64,000 bases of DNA from Pseudomonas synxantha (GCF_900105675.1 NZ_LT629786.1:4154001-4218000); one strand, 5' to 3'; shown: positions 24,962 to 34,845, numbered from the stretch's first letter. The notes: a model not told the origin generated them from the letters alone. Numbers and translations are program-made.

Positions 24962-26128
24962 ATGAACCTCATTCAACGTATCGACGCGCTGCTACCGCAG
25001 ACTCAATGCGGCAAGTGCGGGCACCCGGGCTGCAAGCCTTACGCCGAGGGTATCGCTAAAGGCGAGGCAATCAACAAGTGCCCGCCGGGTGGGCAAGAAA
25101 CCATCACTGGGCTTGCGTACTTGCTACGCGTACCGGTGCTGGACCTGGATATCAGCCGCGGCGAAGCACCGGCGCAGATTGCCTATATCCGCGAAGCCGA
25201 ATGCATCGGTTGTACCAAATGCATCCAGGCTTGCCCAGTGGATGCCATCGTTGGCGCCGCCAAATTGATGCATACGGTGATAATCGACGAGTGCACCGGT
25301 TGCGATCTGTGCGTCGCCCCCTGCCCTGTCGACTGCATTGAGCTGCGCCCACTGGTCAGTGTCGTCCCCATAGTGGGTGGCCTGGCGACCAACGATCTCG
25401 AGCGCCATGAACGTAGCCTCAAGCGTGATCGGGCACGCAGGCGTTATGAACAACGCAATGCGCGCCTGCAACGGGAAGAAGAACACAAGCTCGCTGAACG
25501 CCTGGCACGTTCCGAGCGCTCGGCACCGATGGACACAATACCTGTAGATAACCATCAGGTTGTTCAGGATGCTGCGATCAAGAAAGCCAGGATCACCGTC
25601 GCGATGAGCCGCGCCCAGTTGTACAAATCCTTGAAAGCGTTTGGCCATCCACCGACTTTTGAGCAGCAGTCGCAACTGATCGTCCTGCAACGGCAATTCG
25701 AAGCTGCGGAGCAGGTGCTGGCCATGCTTGAGGTGGACAGCCCGCCAGCGACAGCAATACCCAAGGACCCAGCACTCAAGCGTGCCAAGATCCAACTGGC
25801 CATGCGTCGTGCGGAATTGAAAAAGGCGCGGGAGCAGCGTGCTGACAACCAGCAACTGGCCACATTGAGTGCCGCGTTGACTGCCGCCGAGCACAACCTG
25901 CATGAAGCCGAAGCAGCCTCCGAGCAGCCGCGACCGTCTTTGCAGCGCGTGGAAAAACGCCCTATCGACAGCCAACTGCGTCAGTTGAAAACCGCGTTGG
26001 CCTACGCTCGCGCTGATGTCAGCAAATTACAACGTCAACCGGCCCCATCTGTGGATGAATTGAACGCCGCGCAGCGAAGGCTGGACGAGGCAGAGCGTCA
26101 GCTGCAAGCCCATAGACCGAGCCCATAA
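24962..26128 (+). CDS. rnfB: RnfB/RsxB-like ferredoxin with helical C-terminal repeats, no membrane anchor
   Basis: The 388-residue protein starts at [20 protein letters not shown], so the N-terminal membrane helix of RnfB is missing. Domains in order are a 4Fe-4S (Fe-S) domain with CGKCGHPGC and KCPPGG, and two ferredoxin clusters, [16 protein letters not shown] and [16 protein letters not shown]. The C-terminal 200 residues contain three similar helical units beginning [30 protein letters not shown] and [15 protein letters not shown]. Standard RnfB is about 190 residues. The next gene is nth, as in Rnf operons, but rnfA, C, D, G and E are absent. It is likely a soluble electron carrier now. 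Confidence 0.88.
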   Translation: MNLIQRIDALLPQTQCGKCGHPGCKPYAEGIAKGEAINKCPPGGQETITGLAYLLRVPVLDLDISRGEAPAQIAYIREAECIGCTKCIQACPVDAIVGAAKLMHTVIIDECTGCDLCVAPCPVDCIELRPLVSVVPIVGGLATNDLERHERSLKRDRARRRYEQRNARLQREEEHKLAERLARSERSAPMDTIPVDNHQVVQDAAIKKARITVAMSRAQLYKSLKAFGHPPTFEQQSQLIVLQRQFEAAEQVLAMLEVDSPPATAIPKDPALKRAKIQLAMRRAELKKAREQRADNQQLATLSAALTAAEHNLHEAEAASEQPRPSLQRVEKRPIDSQLRQLKTALAYARADVSKLQRQPAPSVDELNAAQRRLDEAERQLQAHRPSP

Positions 26129-26243
26129 TGAGTCGGGGGGCTTGCTACGCGACATGGCCGCCACCACATTGATACGTGCCGGGTTTAAGGCCTGGGCTCT
26201 TTTTTCAAATGACGTAGACCACCCGCAAGGAATCGCTCTGCCC

Positions 26244-26882
26244 ATGAACGCCGCAAAACGCCTGGAAATTTTCCGCAGGTTTCACGAAGACAATCCGGAA
26301 CCCAAAACCGAGCTGGCCTACTCCTCGCCGTTCGAATTATTGATTGCGGTGATCCTGTCGGCTCAGTCCACCGACGTGGGCGTCAACAAGGCGACCGCCA
26401 AGTTGTACCCGGTAGCGAATACCCCCGCAGCGATTTATGCCCTCGGCGTGGAAGGCTTGTCCGAATACATCAAGACCATTGGCCTGTACAACAGCAAAGC
26501 CAAGAACGTGATCGAGACATGCCGCCTGCTAATGGAACTGCACGCAGGCGAGGTACCACAAACGCGGGAAGCCCTTGAGGCCTTGCCGGGCGTGGGGCGT
26601 AAGACGGCTAACGTCGTGCTCAATACGGCATTCCGGCAACTGACCATGGCGGTGGACACGCACATTTTCCGCGTCAGTAACCGAACCGGTATTGCACGCG
26701 GGAAGAATGTGGTCGAGGTGGAAAAGCAACTGATGAAGTTCGTACCCAAGCCGTATCTGCTCGACTCCCACCACTGGCTGATCCTGCACGGGCGCTACGT
26801 TTGCCAGGCTCGCAAGCCACGCTGCGGCAGCTGTCGTATCGAAGACCTGTGTGAATACAAGGACAAGACGTCCGACGATTGA
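26244..26882 (+). CDS. nth: endonuclease III
   Basis: I choose ATG 26244 (MNAAKRLEIFRRFHEDNPEP), the usual family start with AAGGAA upstream, over the in-frame 26142. The 212-residue enzyme has helix-hairpin-helix LPGVGRKTANVV with the catalytic lysine, the aspartate of AVDTHIFRV, and the C-terminal 4Fe-4S loop with spacing C-x6-C-x2-C-x5-C (CQARKPRCGSCRIEDLC). It removes oxidised pyrimidines in base excision repair. It follows rnfB, as in the rnf-nth operon. Confidence 0.97.
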   Translation: MNAAKRLEIFRRFHEDNPEPKTELAYSSPFELLIAVILSAQSTDVGVNKATAKLYPVANTPAAIYALGVEGLSEYIKTIGLYNSKAKNVIETCRLLMELHAGEVPQTREALEALPGVGRKTANVVLNTAFRQLTMAVDTHIFRVSNRTGIARGKNVVEVEKQLMKFVPKPYLLDSHHWLILHGRYVCQARKPRCGSCRIEDLCEYKDKTSDD

Positions 26883-26989
26883 GCGATCATTAGGTTTCTT
26901 GATCAGTCGATTGAAAAAATCTTTTTTACCCACTCGCGGTTTATCGCTATAAGGAGCCCCAACGGCAGTCTTAGCCTGGAGTTAACCTT

Positions 26990-27172
26990 ATGAGCACTGG
27001 CAAAGAACAACTGGAAGTAGAAGACGACCTCGTTGAGTCGGACGATGATGTGGTAGAGGCACCTGTGGCAGAGGTGGCCAAGACCAATTTGAGCAAACGC
27101 CGCACTATCGACAATCTTCTGGAAGAGCGACGCTTGCAAAAACAGCTGGCCGATTACGACTTCGATTTCTGA
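26990..27172 (+). CDS. PA3496-type small acidic protein
   Basis: The 60-residue protein has an acidic first half (EDDLVESDDDVVEAPVAEVA) and a conserved end, LSKRRTIDNLLEERRLQKQL then DYDFDF. This matches the short Pseudomonas family near nth (PA3496), annotated as a putative envelope-integrity protein. No signal peptide or membrane segment is visible. A terminator follows. Function is unknown. Confidence 0.75.
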   Translation: MSTGKEQLEVEDDLVESDDDVVEAPVAEVAKTNLSKRRTIDNLLEERRLQKQLADYDFDF

Positions 27173-27191
27173 TCGATGCGTCAACGACCGG

Positions 27192-27216
27192 AAGCCTCCC
27201 TGACGGAGGCTTTTTT
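27192..27216 (+). terminator. terminator after the PA3496-like gene
   Basis: AAGCCTCC-CTGA-CGGAGGC followed by six T residues. Confidence 0.85.
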
Positions 27217-27255
27217 CTGCCGGTTACACGGGTGTACGAGCGGTGCAATGCCCGC

Positions 27256-27888
27256 CTAGACCAGGCCGTTGCGCTGGGCCAGTTCGATCAGGTCCACGAG
27301 GGAGCGGGCATTGAGCTTGAGTAGCAGGCGAGTCTTGTAGGTACTGACCGTTTTGTTGCTGAGGAACATGCCGTCGGCAATCTCCTTGTTGGTTTTACCA
27401 CGGGCCAATTGTTGCAGCACCATCATCTCTCGGCCTGAAAGGCGTTCGACCATATCGGCTTCACTGGCGTTGCCCATGGTTGAGCGCACCGAGTTCAGCG
27501 CCTGGTTCGGGAAGTAGCTGTAGCCGGAAAGCACCGCCTTGATGGCACTCAACAGTTCTGTCAGATCCTGCTGCTTGCACACATAGCCGGCCGCCCCTGC
27601 CTGCATGCAGCGCATGGAAAAATGGCCAGGAGCTTGTGACGTCAGCACCAGCACCTTGAACGATACCGCCTGCTTGGTCGAAGCCAGCCGACAAATAACT
27701 TCCAGGCCATCGAGCTTGGGAATTCCTATATCCAGTATGACAATGTCCGGCATATGTTCCCGTGCAAGTTGCAATGCATCGACACCGTTATCAGTCTCGG
27801 CAACGACCTCATAACCATGACGCTCCATTAGCATGCGCACAGCAAGACGAATGACGGGATGATCATCCACGATCAGCACTTTATTCAT
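27256..27888 (-). CDS. erdR: LuxR-type response regulator ErdR
   Basis: Start taken at ATG 27888 (MNKVLIVDDHPVIRLAVRML) rather than the TTG 12 bases upstream. The 210-residue protein has a receiver domain (VDDHP, phospho-acceptor aspartate in IVILDIGIPKLDG, conserved lysine in YVCKQQD) and a C-terminal LuxR helix-turn-helix (LSGREMMVLQQLARGKTNKE, VSTYKTRLL). The sequence agrees with ErdR, which in P. aeruginosa controls ethanol oxidation and acetate metabolism. No kinase gene is adjacent. Confidence 0.85.
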   Translation of the reverse strand: MNKVLIVDDHPVIRLAVRMLMERHGYEVVAETDNGVDALQLAREHMPDIVILDIGIPKLDGLEVICRLASTKQAVSFKVLVLTSQAPGHFSMRCMQAGAAGYVCKQQDLTELLSAIKAVLSGYSYFPNQALNSVRSTMGNASEADMVERLSGREMMVLQQLARGKTNKEIADGMFLSNKTVSTYKTRLLLKLNARSLVDLIELAQRNGLV

Positions 27889-28462
27889 GAGAAAGTCCAA
27901 TTTCGCTGTTCGAATTATTTAGAGCAAGCACAATAGCCTAGTCGATTGCTAGTTGGCATAGCATTCACCCCCGAGCAACAGTAGGCAGAGACCCACCCCA
28001 CAAGAAGATAGGAATTAACCTACAAAAAATCGCCAACTTAGAGGTGTGTGGCTTTATGCTTCCTTTCAGACCTTTCTCGACACATACATATTTTGAGTGA
28101 AATATCCCCGGCATAAGCTGCAGAAGGTAAACGCGCCGCACATGACTTTCAGGAAATGCCCCTTGTTTCTCGCGATGACGCACGCAAAGTGGCGAGCACA
28201 TTCCATTTACGTTAGTTCCATTTAACATATTTACACACACTCAAAATTCCTACAGAAAATTCAACAAGTCGCATACCTCCATCACTTACATGAGTGAATT
28301 TTCTGTCAGAAATAGTTCCTCCGCAGATGTAAAAAATCATTCATCCTAAAAAATAAAAGACAACAACCGAAATACCTCTTGCAAGTTGCGGAAAAACTTA
28401 CACAGGCTAAACGCAAATAAACATCAACACCTATTTAACGCTTGCCTACCAATACCCAGGCG
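27889..28462. other. AT-rich intergenic region with a perfect 12-bp inverted repeat
   Basis: No supported gene is found. ACAGAAAATTCA at 28252-28263 is mirrored exactly by TGAATTTTCTGT at 28295-28306, with a smaller CACT/AGTG hairpin inside. The region contains the erdR promoter and possibly an unrecognised RNA gene. Confidence 0.4.
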
Positions 28463-28496
28463 AAAAAAAATGGCCCCTTGAACAAGGGGCCATTTT
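28463..28496 (-). terminator. terminator after argG
   Basis: On the minus strand AAAATGGCCCCTTG-TTC-AAGGGGCCA runs into eight T residues, about 18 bases past the stop. Confidence 0.9.
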
Positions 28497-28513
28497 CACA
28501 ATGCGCCTGACAG

Positions 28514-29731
28514 TTAGAACAACGAGCGGCCCTTGTTAGCAGCAATACGCATACGCAGTGCGTTCAACTTGATAAACCCGGCCGCATCCGCCTGGTTGTA
28601 GGCCCCGCCGTCTTCTTCGAAGGTGGCAATGTTGGAATCGAACAGCGACTCATCGGACTTGCGGCCCGTGACAATCACATTGCCCTTGTACAGCTTCAGG
28701 CGCACGACGCCATTCACGTGAGCCTGGGAAGCGTCGATCATCTGTTGCAGCATCAGGCGCTCAGGGCTCCACCAGTAGCCGGTGTAGATCAAGCTGGCGT
28801 ACTTGGGCATCAGTTCGTCTTTGAGGTGGGCTACTTCACGGTCCAGGGTGATGGACTCGATGGCGCGGTGGGCGCGCAGCATGATGGTGCCGCCAGGGGT
28901 TTCGTAGCAGCCACGGGACTTCATGCCTACGTAGCGGTTCTCAACGATGTCCAGGCGCCCGATGCCGTGCTGGCCGCCGATCCGGTTCAAGGTCGCCAGT
29001 ACGGTGGCCGGGGTCATTTCAACGCCGTCCAGCGCAACGATATCGCCGTTACGATAGGTCAGTTCCAGGTACTGCGGCTTGTCAGGAGCGTTCTCCGGGG
29101 AGACGGTCCATTTCCACATGTCTTCTTCGTGCTCGGTCCAGGTGTCTTCCAGCACGCCGCCTTCATAAGAGATGTGCAGCAGGTTGGCATCCATCGAGTA
29201 CGGCGACTTCTTCTTGCCATGGCGTTCGATCGGAATGCCGTGCTTTTCAGCGTAGTCCATCAGCTTTTCACGGGACAGCAGGTCCCATTCACGCCAAGGG
29301 GCAATCACTTTTACCCCTGGCTTGAGGGCGTAGGCACCCAGTTCGAAACGTACCTGGTCGTTGCCCTTGCCGGTGGCGCCATGGGAAATAGCGTCGGCGC
29401 CGGTTTCGTTGGCGATTTCGATCAGGCGCTTGGCGATCAGCGGACGTGCGATGGAGGTACCCAGCAGGTACTCGCCTTCGTAGACAGTGTTGGCGCGAAA
29501 CATCGGGAAGACGAAATCGCGGACGAACTCTTCGCGCAGGTCGTCAATGTAGATCTCTTTCACGCCCATGGCTTGCGCCTTGGCACGTGCAGGTTCGACC
29601 TCTTCGCCCTGACCCAGGTCAGCGGTGAAGGTCACCACTTCACAGTTATAAGTATCCTGCAGCCACTTGAGGATCACCGAAGTGTCCAGGCCGCCGGAAT
29701 ACGCGAGAACGACCTTGTTTACGTCGGCCAT
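28514..29731 (-). CDS. argG: argininosuccinate synthase
   Basis: The 405-residue protein begins [20 protein letters not shown] with the ATP-binding PP-loop YSGGLDTS, and has [15 protein letters not shown] and a Tyr/Ser-rich [13 protein letters not shown] segment, all conserved in the family. It joins citrulline and aspartate in arginine synthesis. Neighbouring motY and pyrC follow the usual Pseudomonas order. Confidence 0.98.
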   Translation of the reverse strand: MADVNKVVLAYSGGLDTSVILKWLQDTYNCEVVTFTADLGQGEEVEPARAKAQAMGVKEIYIDDLREEFVRDFVFPMFRANTVYEGEYLLGTSIARPLIAKRLIEIANETGADAISHGATGKGNDQVRFELGAYALKPGVKVIAPWREWDLLSREKLMDYAEKHGIPIERHGKKKSPYSMDANLLHISYEGGVLEDTWTEHEEDMWKWTVSPENAPDKPQYLELTYRNGDIVALDGVEMTPATVLATLNRIGGQHGIGRLDIVENRYVGMKSRGCYETPGGTIMLRAHRAIESITLDREVAHLKDELMPKYASLIYTGYWWSPERLMLQQMIDASQAHVNGVVRLKLYKGNVIVTGRKSDESLFDSNIATFEEDGGAYNQADAAGFIKLNALRMRIAANKGRSLF

Positions 29732-29860
29732 GCCATCACTCCACGGGTTTGTACGGAAAGGCGTCGATTCTACCGATCAAAACCGTGAAATTACAGGGGC
29801 GCGACAGCAAATGAAGATAAAGCGACAGATTATGTCGAGTGGGCGACCGATGGTCGCACC

Positions 29861-30769
29861 TTATGATGTGGCGGCAGGATTGCTCGGCGCAGTGGCCTGG
29901 GATGCCGGTTTCTCGGGGGCCGCTACCCGCTCAAGCTGGATATTCACACGACGGTTGCGGGCGCGGTTGGCCGCATTGGTGTTGGGCGCCAAAGGATAGC
30001 TTTCGCCATGAAACCGCAGGGTGATCTGCGATTCCGCGATGCCGTTGGCCTTGAAATAGTCCATCACCGCCAGGGCGCGCCGGCGCGAGACATCGCGATT
30101 GGTCAGTCGGTTGCCACTGTTATCCGAATGGCCGTTCAACTCGACGTGATTGACCGTGGGGTCGGCTTTCATGAATGCAAGAATCACCGACAGCTTCTTC
30201 TTGGCAGCCGCGTCCAGTTCGATGCCGCCACCGGGGAAGCCGACTTCAGTCTGTTTGACCTGGTCATAATTCATTGGCAGCAGCTTGGTGGTGCACAACT
30301 GATAGTCGCTGTAGGCCTTGTTGAACTTCACCGGCAGCAGGCGAATTTCCGAATAACCACCCTCACGTCCGTAATGCCGCACGGTCGGGCTACGCCCCTC
30401 GAGCAAGCCGGTGAACAGACGCCCGGCCTGGGCTTGGGAGCTGTTGAACAATACGTCACCACTGCCGACCCGTACGGCGCCGAGGTTGATATCCCCTCGG
30501 CCCGGCTGCCAGGGCGCAGCAGCAGCCAACAAAGTCGCCGAACCTGCGCCGAACGAGCCGTTATAGGCCTTCAAGCGAAACGTCGCCTGCTCACCGGCGC
30601 GGCGCACGAATTCGCCGGAGCCGAAATCGGTGATCGGCTGGGTCAGGCGGCACTCGAACTGGTCACCTTCTACCTTCCACTCAATATTCTCCAGGCGGGT
30701 CTGGAACGTGAGGGCCATCGCAGGCAGGCTGGCGAACACACTGAGCAGGGCTAGATAATGCTGGCGCAC
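29861..30769 (-). CDS. motY: sodium/proton motor protein MotY (OmpA-like)
   Basis: I start at GTG 30769 (VRQHYLALLSVFASLPAMA), because GGAG lies 7 bases upstream and a signal peptide ending ASLPAMA follows directly. The 302-residue protein has an N-terminal domain (LTFQTRLENIEWKVEGDQFE) and a C-terminal OmpA-type peptidoglycan-binding domain (VELNGHSDNSGNRLTNRDVS, RARNRRVNIQLER). MotY anchors the stator ring of the flagellar motor (T ring) in the periplasm. The place between argG and pyrC matches P. aeruginosa motY. Confidence 0.92.
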   Translation of the reverse strand: MRQHYLALLSVFASLPAMALTFQTRLENIEWKVEGDQFECRLTQPITDFGSGEFVRRAGEQATFRLKAYNGSFGAGSATLLAAAAPWQPGRGDINLGAVRVGSGDVLFNSSQAQAGRLFTGLLEGRSPTVRHYGREGGYSEIRLLPVKFNKAYSDYQLCTTKLLPMNYDQVKQTEVGFPGGGIELDAAAKKKLSVILAFMKADPTVNHVELNGHSDNSGNRLTNRDVSRRRALAVMDYFKANGIAESQITLRFHGESYPLAPNTNAANRARNRRVNIQLERVAAPEKPASQATAPSNPAATS

Positions 30770-30926
30770 GGGAAGGCTCCACTGGTTTCTACAACACTTC
30801 AAAGCGTCATACATCGTTAAGGCATACCCGGGAATATCGGTCGCATCCGGCAAAACTTGATAGCGAGTGCCTGCAAGAGTCTTTTCCGGTAGCATTCCCA
30901 CCAGATTGACCCGCCTGGAATCCCCA

Positions 30927-31973
30927 ATGTCCGACCGCCTGACCCTGCTGCGTCCCGACGACTGGCATATTCATCTTCGCGATGGTGCTGCGTTACCCCA
31001 AACCGTGGCCGATGTGGCGCGCACGTTTGGCCGTGCCATCATCATGCCTAACCTGGTACCTCCGGTGCGCAATGCCGCAGAAGCCGACGCCTATCGCCAG
31101 CGCATCCTCGCTGCACGACCGGCCGGCAGCCGCTTCGAACCGTTGATGGTGCTCTACCTGACCGACCGCACCCAGCCTGAAGAAATTCGTGAGGCCAAGG
31201 CCCGCGGCTTCGTGCACGCCGCCAAGCTGTACCCGGCCGGCGCGACCACCAACTCCGATTCCGGCGTGACCAGCATCGACAAGATCCTGCCAGCCATCGA
31301 AGCCATGGCCGAGGTGGGCATGCCGCTGCTGATCCACGGGGAAGTCACCCGTGGCGACGTGGACGTTTTTGATCGCGAGAAGGTCTTCATCGACGAGCAC
31401 ATGCGTCGCGTGGTCGAGCTGTTCCCGACCCTGAAGGTGGTGTTCGAGCACATCACCACGGCCGATGCCGTGCAGTTCGTCACCGAGGCTTCGGCCAATG
31501 TGGGCGCGACCATCACCGCCCATCACCTGCTCTACAACCGCAACCACATGCTGGTGGGCGGGATTCGGCCGCACTTCTACTGCCTGCCGATCCTCAAGCG
31601 CAACACCCACCAGGTGGCGTTGCTGGACGCCGCCACCAGCGGCAACCCGAAGTTCTTCCTCGGCACCGACTCCGCGCCCCATGCCCAGCACGCCAAGGAA
31701 GCCGCCTGCGGTTGCGCCGGTTGCTACACGGCGTTCGCCGCTATAGAGCTGTATGCCGAAGCGTTTGAACAGCGCAATGCCCTGGACAAACTCGAGGGCT
31801 TCGCCAGCCTCAATGGCCCGCGTTTCTACGGCCTGCCGGCAAATACCGACCGCATCACCCTGGTTCGTGAAGACTGGACCGCCCCTGCCAGCCTGCCATT
31901 CGGCGAGCTGACTGTTATCCCGCTGCGCGCCGGTGAAACACTGCGCTGGCGCCTGCTGGAGGAAAGCAAGTGA
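30927..31973 (+). CDS. pyrC: dihydroorotase
   Basis: Start at ATG 30927 ([20 protein letters not shown]) rather than the upstream in-frame ATG. The 348-residue class II dihydroorotase shows the metal ligands of DWHIHLRDG, the carboxylated lysine in [24 protein letters not shown], and FLGTDSAPH. It closes dihydroorotate in pyrimidine synthesis. Its stop overlaps the GTG start of rnt. Confidence 0.97.
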   Translation: MSDRLTLLRPDDWHIHLRDGAALPQTVADVARTFGRAIIMPNLVPPVRNAAEADAYRQRILAARPAGSRFEPLMVLYLTDRTQPEEIREAKARGFVHAAKLYPAGATTNSDSGVTSIDKILPAIEAMAEVGMPLLIHGEVTRGDVDVFDREKVFIDEHMRRVVELFPTLKVVFEHITTADAVQFVTEASANVGATITAHHLLYNRNHMLVGGIRPHFYCLPILKRNTHQVALLDAATSGNPKFFLGTDSAPHAQHAKEAACGCAGCYTAFAAIELYAEAFEQRNALDKLEGFASLNGPRFYGLPANTDRITLVREDWTAPASLPFGELTVIPLRAGETLRWRLLEESK

Positions 31974-32641
31974 GTGAAGACCATTACGACGACGAACAAG
32001 AGCACAGTGGTGGCGGTTCCCGTCACCCGATGGCCGAGCGATTTCGCGGCTATCTGCCGGTTGTCATCGACGTAGAAACCGGTGGTTTCAATTGCGCCAC
32101 CGACGCCTTGCTGGAAATCGCCGCTACCACTATCGGCATGGATGAACACGGTTTTGTGTTCCCGGAACATACCCACTTCTTCCGCGTCGAGCCATTCGAA
32201 GGCGCCAATATCGAAGCGGCAGCCCTGGAGTTCACCGGCATCAAGCTCGACCATCCGCTGCGCATGGCGGTGAGCGAAGAAGCGGCGCTGACCGATATCT
32301 TCCGCGGTGTGCGCAAAGCGCTGAAGGCCAATGGCTGCAAACGCGCGATCCTGGTGGGCCACAACAGCAGTTTCGACCTGGGCTTCCTGAATGCCGCCGT
32401 GGCGCGACTGGACATGAAGCGCAATCCGTTTCACCCGTTCTCCAGCTTCGACACCGCCACCCTTGCCGGTCTGGCGTATGGCCAGACCGTGTTGGCCAAA
32501 GCCTGTCAGGCGGCCGGTATCGACTTCGACGGCCGTGAGGCTCACTCGGCCCGCTACGATACCGAGAAGACTGCCGAGCTGTTCTGCGGCATCGTCAATC
32601 GCTGGAAGCAGATGGGCGGCTGGGAAGACTTCAGCGATTGA
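31970..32641 (+). CDS. rnt: ribonuclease T
   Basis: The 223-residue DEDDh exonuclease has [20 protein letters not shown], an internal [14 protein letters not shown] and the late [16 protein letters not shown] histidine-aspartate motif. It trims the 3' ends of tRNA and other stable RNAs. GTG 31970 overlaps the pyrC stop, with GGAGG 7 bases upstream, so translation is coupled. Confidence 0.96.
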   Translation: MSEDHYDDEQEHSGGGSRHPMAERFRGYLPVVIDVETGGFNCATDALLEIAATTIGMDEHGFVFPEHTHFFRVEPFEGANIEAAALEFTGIKLDHPLRMAVSEEAALTDIFRGVRKALKANGCKRAILVGHNSSFDLGFLNAAVARLDMKRNPFHPFSSFDTATLAGLAYGQTVLAKACQAAGIDFDGREAHSARYDTEKTAELFCGIVNRWKQMGGWEDFSD

Positions 32642-32658
32642 AGTTGAACCCCGCACAT

Positions 32659-32690
32659 AAAAAAACCGGCCCTCTCAGGCCGGTTTTTTT
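32659..32690. terminator. bidirectional terminator between rnt and the peroxiredoxin gene
   Basis: AACCGGCC-CTCTCA-GGCCGGTT flanked by A and T runs serves both convergent genes. Confidence 0.9.
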
Positions 32691-32708
32691 GTGCCGTGAA
32701 ACGGGCGC

Positions 32709-33311
32709 TTACAGCTTGCCAGCGTTCTCGGTCAGGTAAGCAGCAACACCTTCTGGCGAAGCGTTCATGCCCTTGTCGCCTTTTTTCCAGTTGGCAGGGC
32801 AGACTTCACCGTGCTCTTCGTGGAATTGCAGGGCGTCGACCAGGCGAATGAGCTCTTCCATGTTACGACCCAGCGGCAGGTCGTTGATGATCTGCGAGCG
32901 AACGACGCCCTTGTCGTCGATCAGGAACGCGCCACGGAAGGCCACGCCGCCTTCGGATTCAACGTCGTAGGCCTTGGCGATGTCATGCTTCATGTCGGCA
33001 GCCATGGTGTATTTGACTTTGCCGATGCCGCCATCATTGATGGCAGTGTTGCGCCAAGCGTTGTGGGTGAAGTGGGAGTCGATGGAAACAGCCACTACTT
33101 CTACATTACGCGCCTTGAAGTCGTCCATGCGGTGGTCCAGGGCGATCAGCTCCGAAGGGCAGACGAAGGTGAAGTCCAGCGGGTAGAAGAAGACCAGGCC
33201 GTATTTGCCTTTGATGGCTTCGGACAGTTTGAAGCTATCAACGATTTCGCCATTGCCGAGGACGGCTGGGACGTCGAAATCCGGGGCTTGTTTACCGACG
33301 AGTACGCTCAT
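32709..33311 (-). CDS. 2-Cys peroxiredoxin (AhpC/TSA type)
   Basis: ATG 33311 (MSVLVGKQAPDFDVPAVLGN) has AGGAG upstream; the longer in-frame ATG has none. The 200-residue protein has the peroxidatic cysteine in FYPLDFTFVCPSELIAL, the threonine three residues before it, and the resolving cysteine in HGEVCPANW. It reduces peroxides using thioredoxin or a similar donor. It lies between rnt and bfd, as PA3529 does. Confidence 0.94.
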   Translation of the reverse strand: MSVLVGKQAPDFDVPAVLGNGEIVDSFKLSEAIKGKYGLVFFYPLDFTFVCPSELIALDHRMDDFKARNVEVVAVSIDSHFTHNAWRNTAINDGGIGKVKYTMAADMKHDIAKAYDVESEGGVAFRGAFLIDDKGVVRSQIINDLPLGRNMEELIRLVDALQFHEEHGEVCPANWKKGDKGMNASPEGVAAYLTENAGKL

Positions 33312-33484
33312 TGGATATCTCCTGATATGGGATGACGATTGAAGCAAAAGGACCGGTCGAGTCTGCCTGTAGAATCCGACAGAAACATGACGCAATCACG
33401 CTTCGTGAAGACCGTCCATCATACACTGAAAAAACCGTTCGTCAGCGCATGGGCAATGCGCGGCAGATCGTTGATGAAACTACT

Positions 33485-33513
33485 TTGACAATCATTCTCG
33501 TTAACATTAAGAT
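33485..33513 (+). promoter_or_regulatory. bfd promoter with Fur-box-like spacer
   Basis: TTGACA (33485-33490), a 17-base spacer and TAAGAT (33508-33513) form a near-ideal sigma-70 promoter. The spacer AATCATTCTCGTTAACA resembles a Fur box, in line with the iron-starvation control of bfd. Confidence 0.7.
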
Positions 33514-33553
33514 CCATCGCACTTAAGCCTTAAACCCGCGACGGTTCTCCCTT

Positions 33554-33772
33554 ATGTATGTCTGCCTCTGCACTGGCGTCACCGACGGACAAATCCGCGA
33601 AGCAATCTACGAAGGTTGCTGCAGCTACAAAGAAGTGCGTGAAACCACCGGCGTTGCCAGTCAGTGTGGTAAATGTGCGTGCCTCGCCAAGCAAGTGGTA
33701 CGGGAAACCCTGACGCAGCTGCAAACAGCCCAGGCCGCGCTCCCCTACTCGACAGAATTTACACACGCCTGA
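33554..33772 (+). CDS. bfd: bacterioferritin-associated ferredoxin Bfd
   Basis: The 72-residue protein MYVCLCTGVTDGQIREAIYE ... SQCGKCACLAK carries the four cysteines (C4, C6, and the CGKC pair) that ligate a 2Fe-2S cluster. It donates electrons to the heme of bacterioferritin to release stored iron. The bacterioferritin gene follows 200 bases downstream. Confidence 0.96.
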   Translation: MYVCLCTGVTDGQIREAIYEGCCSYKEVRETTGVASQCGKCACLAKQVVRETLTQLQTAQAALPYSTEFTHA

Positions 33773-33788
33773 AAAGGCTGTTTTAAAG

Positions 33789-33814
33789 AACCGGACCTAG
33801 TGTCCGGTTTTTTT
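33789..33814 (+). terminator. terminator after bfd
   Basis: CCGGAC-CTAGT-GTCCGG followed by seven T residues. Confidence 0.9.
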
Positions 33815-33972
33815 ATGCCTGTAATTCAATTAGTTAGCACCAAGACGCGGAACACAAACATTCTTATTCCGATTAATTTTCATTTATTATTCAATAACTT
33901 AGGTTTGACACTAGGATTTCCACCGCTCAGACTCTGCCCTATACACAGCTATTACAGGGCAGGACCCCAGTC

Positions 33973-34443
33973 ATGAAAGGCGACATCTCAGTCATCCAGC
34001 AACTCAACAAAATCCTTGCCAATGAACTGGTCGCGATCAATCAGTACTTTCTGCATGCGCGCATGTACGACGATTGGGGCCTGGAAAAGCTTGGCAAGCG
34101 CGAATACAAAGAATCGATCAAGGCCATGAAGGACGCCGACGCGCTGATCAAGCGCATCCTGTTCCTGGAAGGCCTGCCGAACGTGCAGGACCTGGGCAAG
34201 CTGAACATCGGCGAGCATACCCAGGAAATGCTCAGCAGCGACCTGGGCTTTGAGCGCAAGAGCCATAGCGACCTCAAGGCCGCCATCGCCCATTGCGAAA
34301 CCAAGGGCGACTTCGGCAGCCGTGAACTGCTGGAAGACATCCTGGAAGACCAGGAAGAGCATATCGACTGGCTTGAAACCCAGCTGGGCCTGATCGACAA
34401 GGTCAGCCTGGAGAACTACCTGCAATCGCAGATGGGTGAATAA
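33973..34443 (+). CDS. bfr: bacterioferritin lacking several ferroxidase ligands
   Basis: The 156-residue protein is a clear bacterioferritin ([45 protein letters not shown]). It keeps Met52, the heme ligand at the dimer interface, and ferroxidase ligands Glu18, Glu94 and His130. By direct counting, Glu51 is Ala, His54 is Asp (SIKAMKDAD) and Glu127 is Gln (LEDQEEH). It is therefore probably a heme-binding subunit with little ferroxidase activity, working in a mixed shell with another ferritin subunit. It lies after bfd, whose product docks on heme. Confidence 0.92.
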   Translation: MKGDISVIQQLNKILANELVAINQYFLHARMYDDWGLEKLGKREYKESIKAMKDADALIKRILFLEGLPNVQDLGKLNIGEHTQEMLSSDLGFERKSHSDLKAAIAHCETKGDFGSRELLEDILEDQEEHIDWLETQLGLIDKVSLENYLQSQMGE

Positions 34444-34455
34444 CTCCTAGCGTAC

Positions 34456-34495
34456 AAAAAAGCCCCGCTCTCGTATTGAGAAGCGGGGCTTTTTA
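34456..34495. terminator. terminator between bfr and grxD
   Basis: AAAAAGCCCCGCT and AGCGGGGCTTTTT arms around a 12-base loop; symmetric A and T runs suggest it serves both genes. Confidence 0.9.
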
Positions 34496-34506
34496 TTGCC
34501 GGTCAA

Positions 34507-34845
34507 TCAAGCTTCAGTCTTGGCTGCCGCTTTTTCCGCTGCGTCTTTGATCAGCGCTTGCAGCGAACCATCGGCTGCCATTTCAGTGATGATGTCGCTG
34601 CCGCCAACCAGCTCACCGGCTACCCACAGTTGCGGGAAAGTCGGCCAGTTGGCGTATTTAGGCAGGTTGGCGCGAATTTCCGGATTCTGCAGGATATCCA
34701 CGTAGGCGAACTTCTCACCACACGCCATGATGGCCTGGGAGGCTTTTGCGGAAAAACCGCACTGAGGAGCGTTAGGCGCGCCCTTCATGTAGAGCAGAAT
34801 GGTGTTGTTGGCAATCTGGTCTTTGATCGTTTCGATGATATCCAT
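34507..34845 (-). CDS. grxD: monothiol glutaredoxin GrxD
   Basis: The 112-residue protein has the CGFS active site in GAPNAPQCGFSAKASQ, and NWPTFPQLWVAGELVGGSDI for glutathione binding. It carries 2Fe-2S clusters between assembly and target proteins. An Ala/Lys-rich tail (AAEKAAAKTEA) is extra. Placement next to bfr and bfd fits an iron-handling cluster. Confidence 0.95.
   Translation of the reverse strand: MDIIETIKDQIANNTILLYMKGAPNAPQCGFSAKASQAIMACGEKFAYVDILQNPEIRANLPKYANWPTFPQLWVAGELVGGSDIITEMAADGSLQALIKDAAEKAAAKTEA

Noticed and set aside
26142..26243. N-terminal extension of endonuclease III
   Set aside because: The added 34 residues are not part of the family, and a ribosome site precedes the later ATG.
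27965..28240. 91-codon minus-strand frame upstream of erdR
   Set aside because: No ribosome site, no family, AT-rich intergenic composition.
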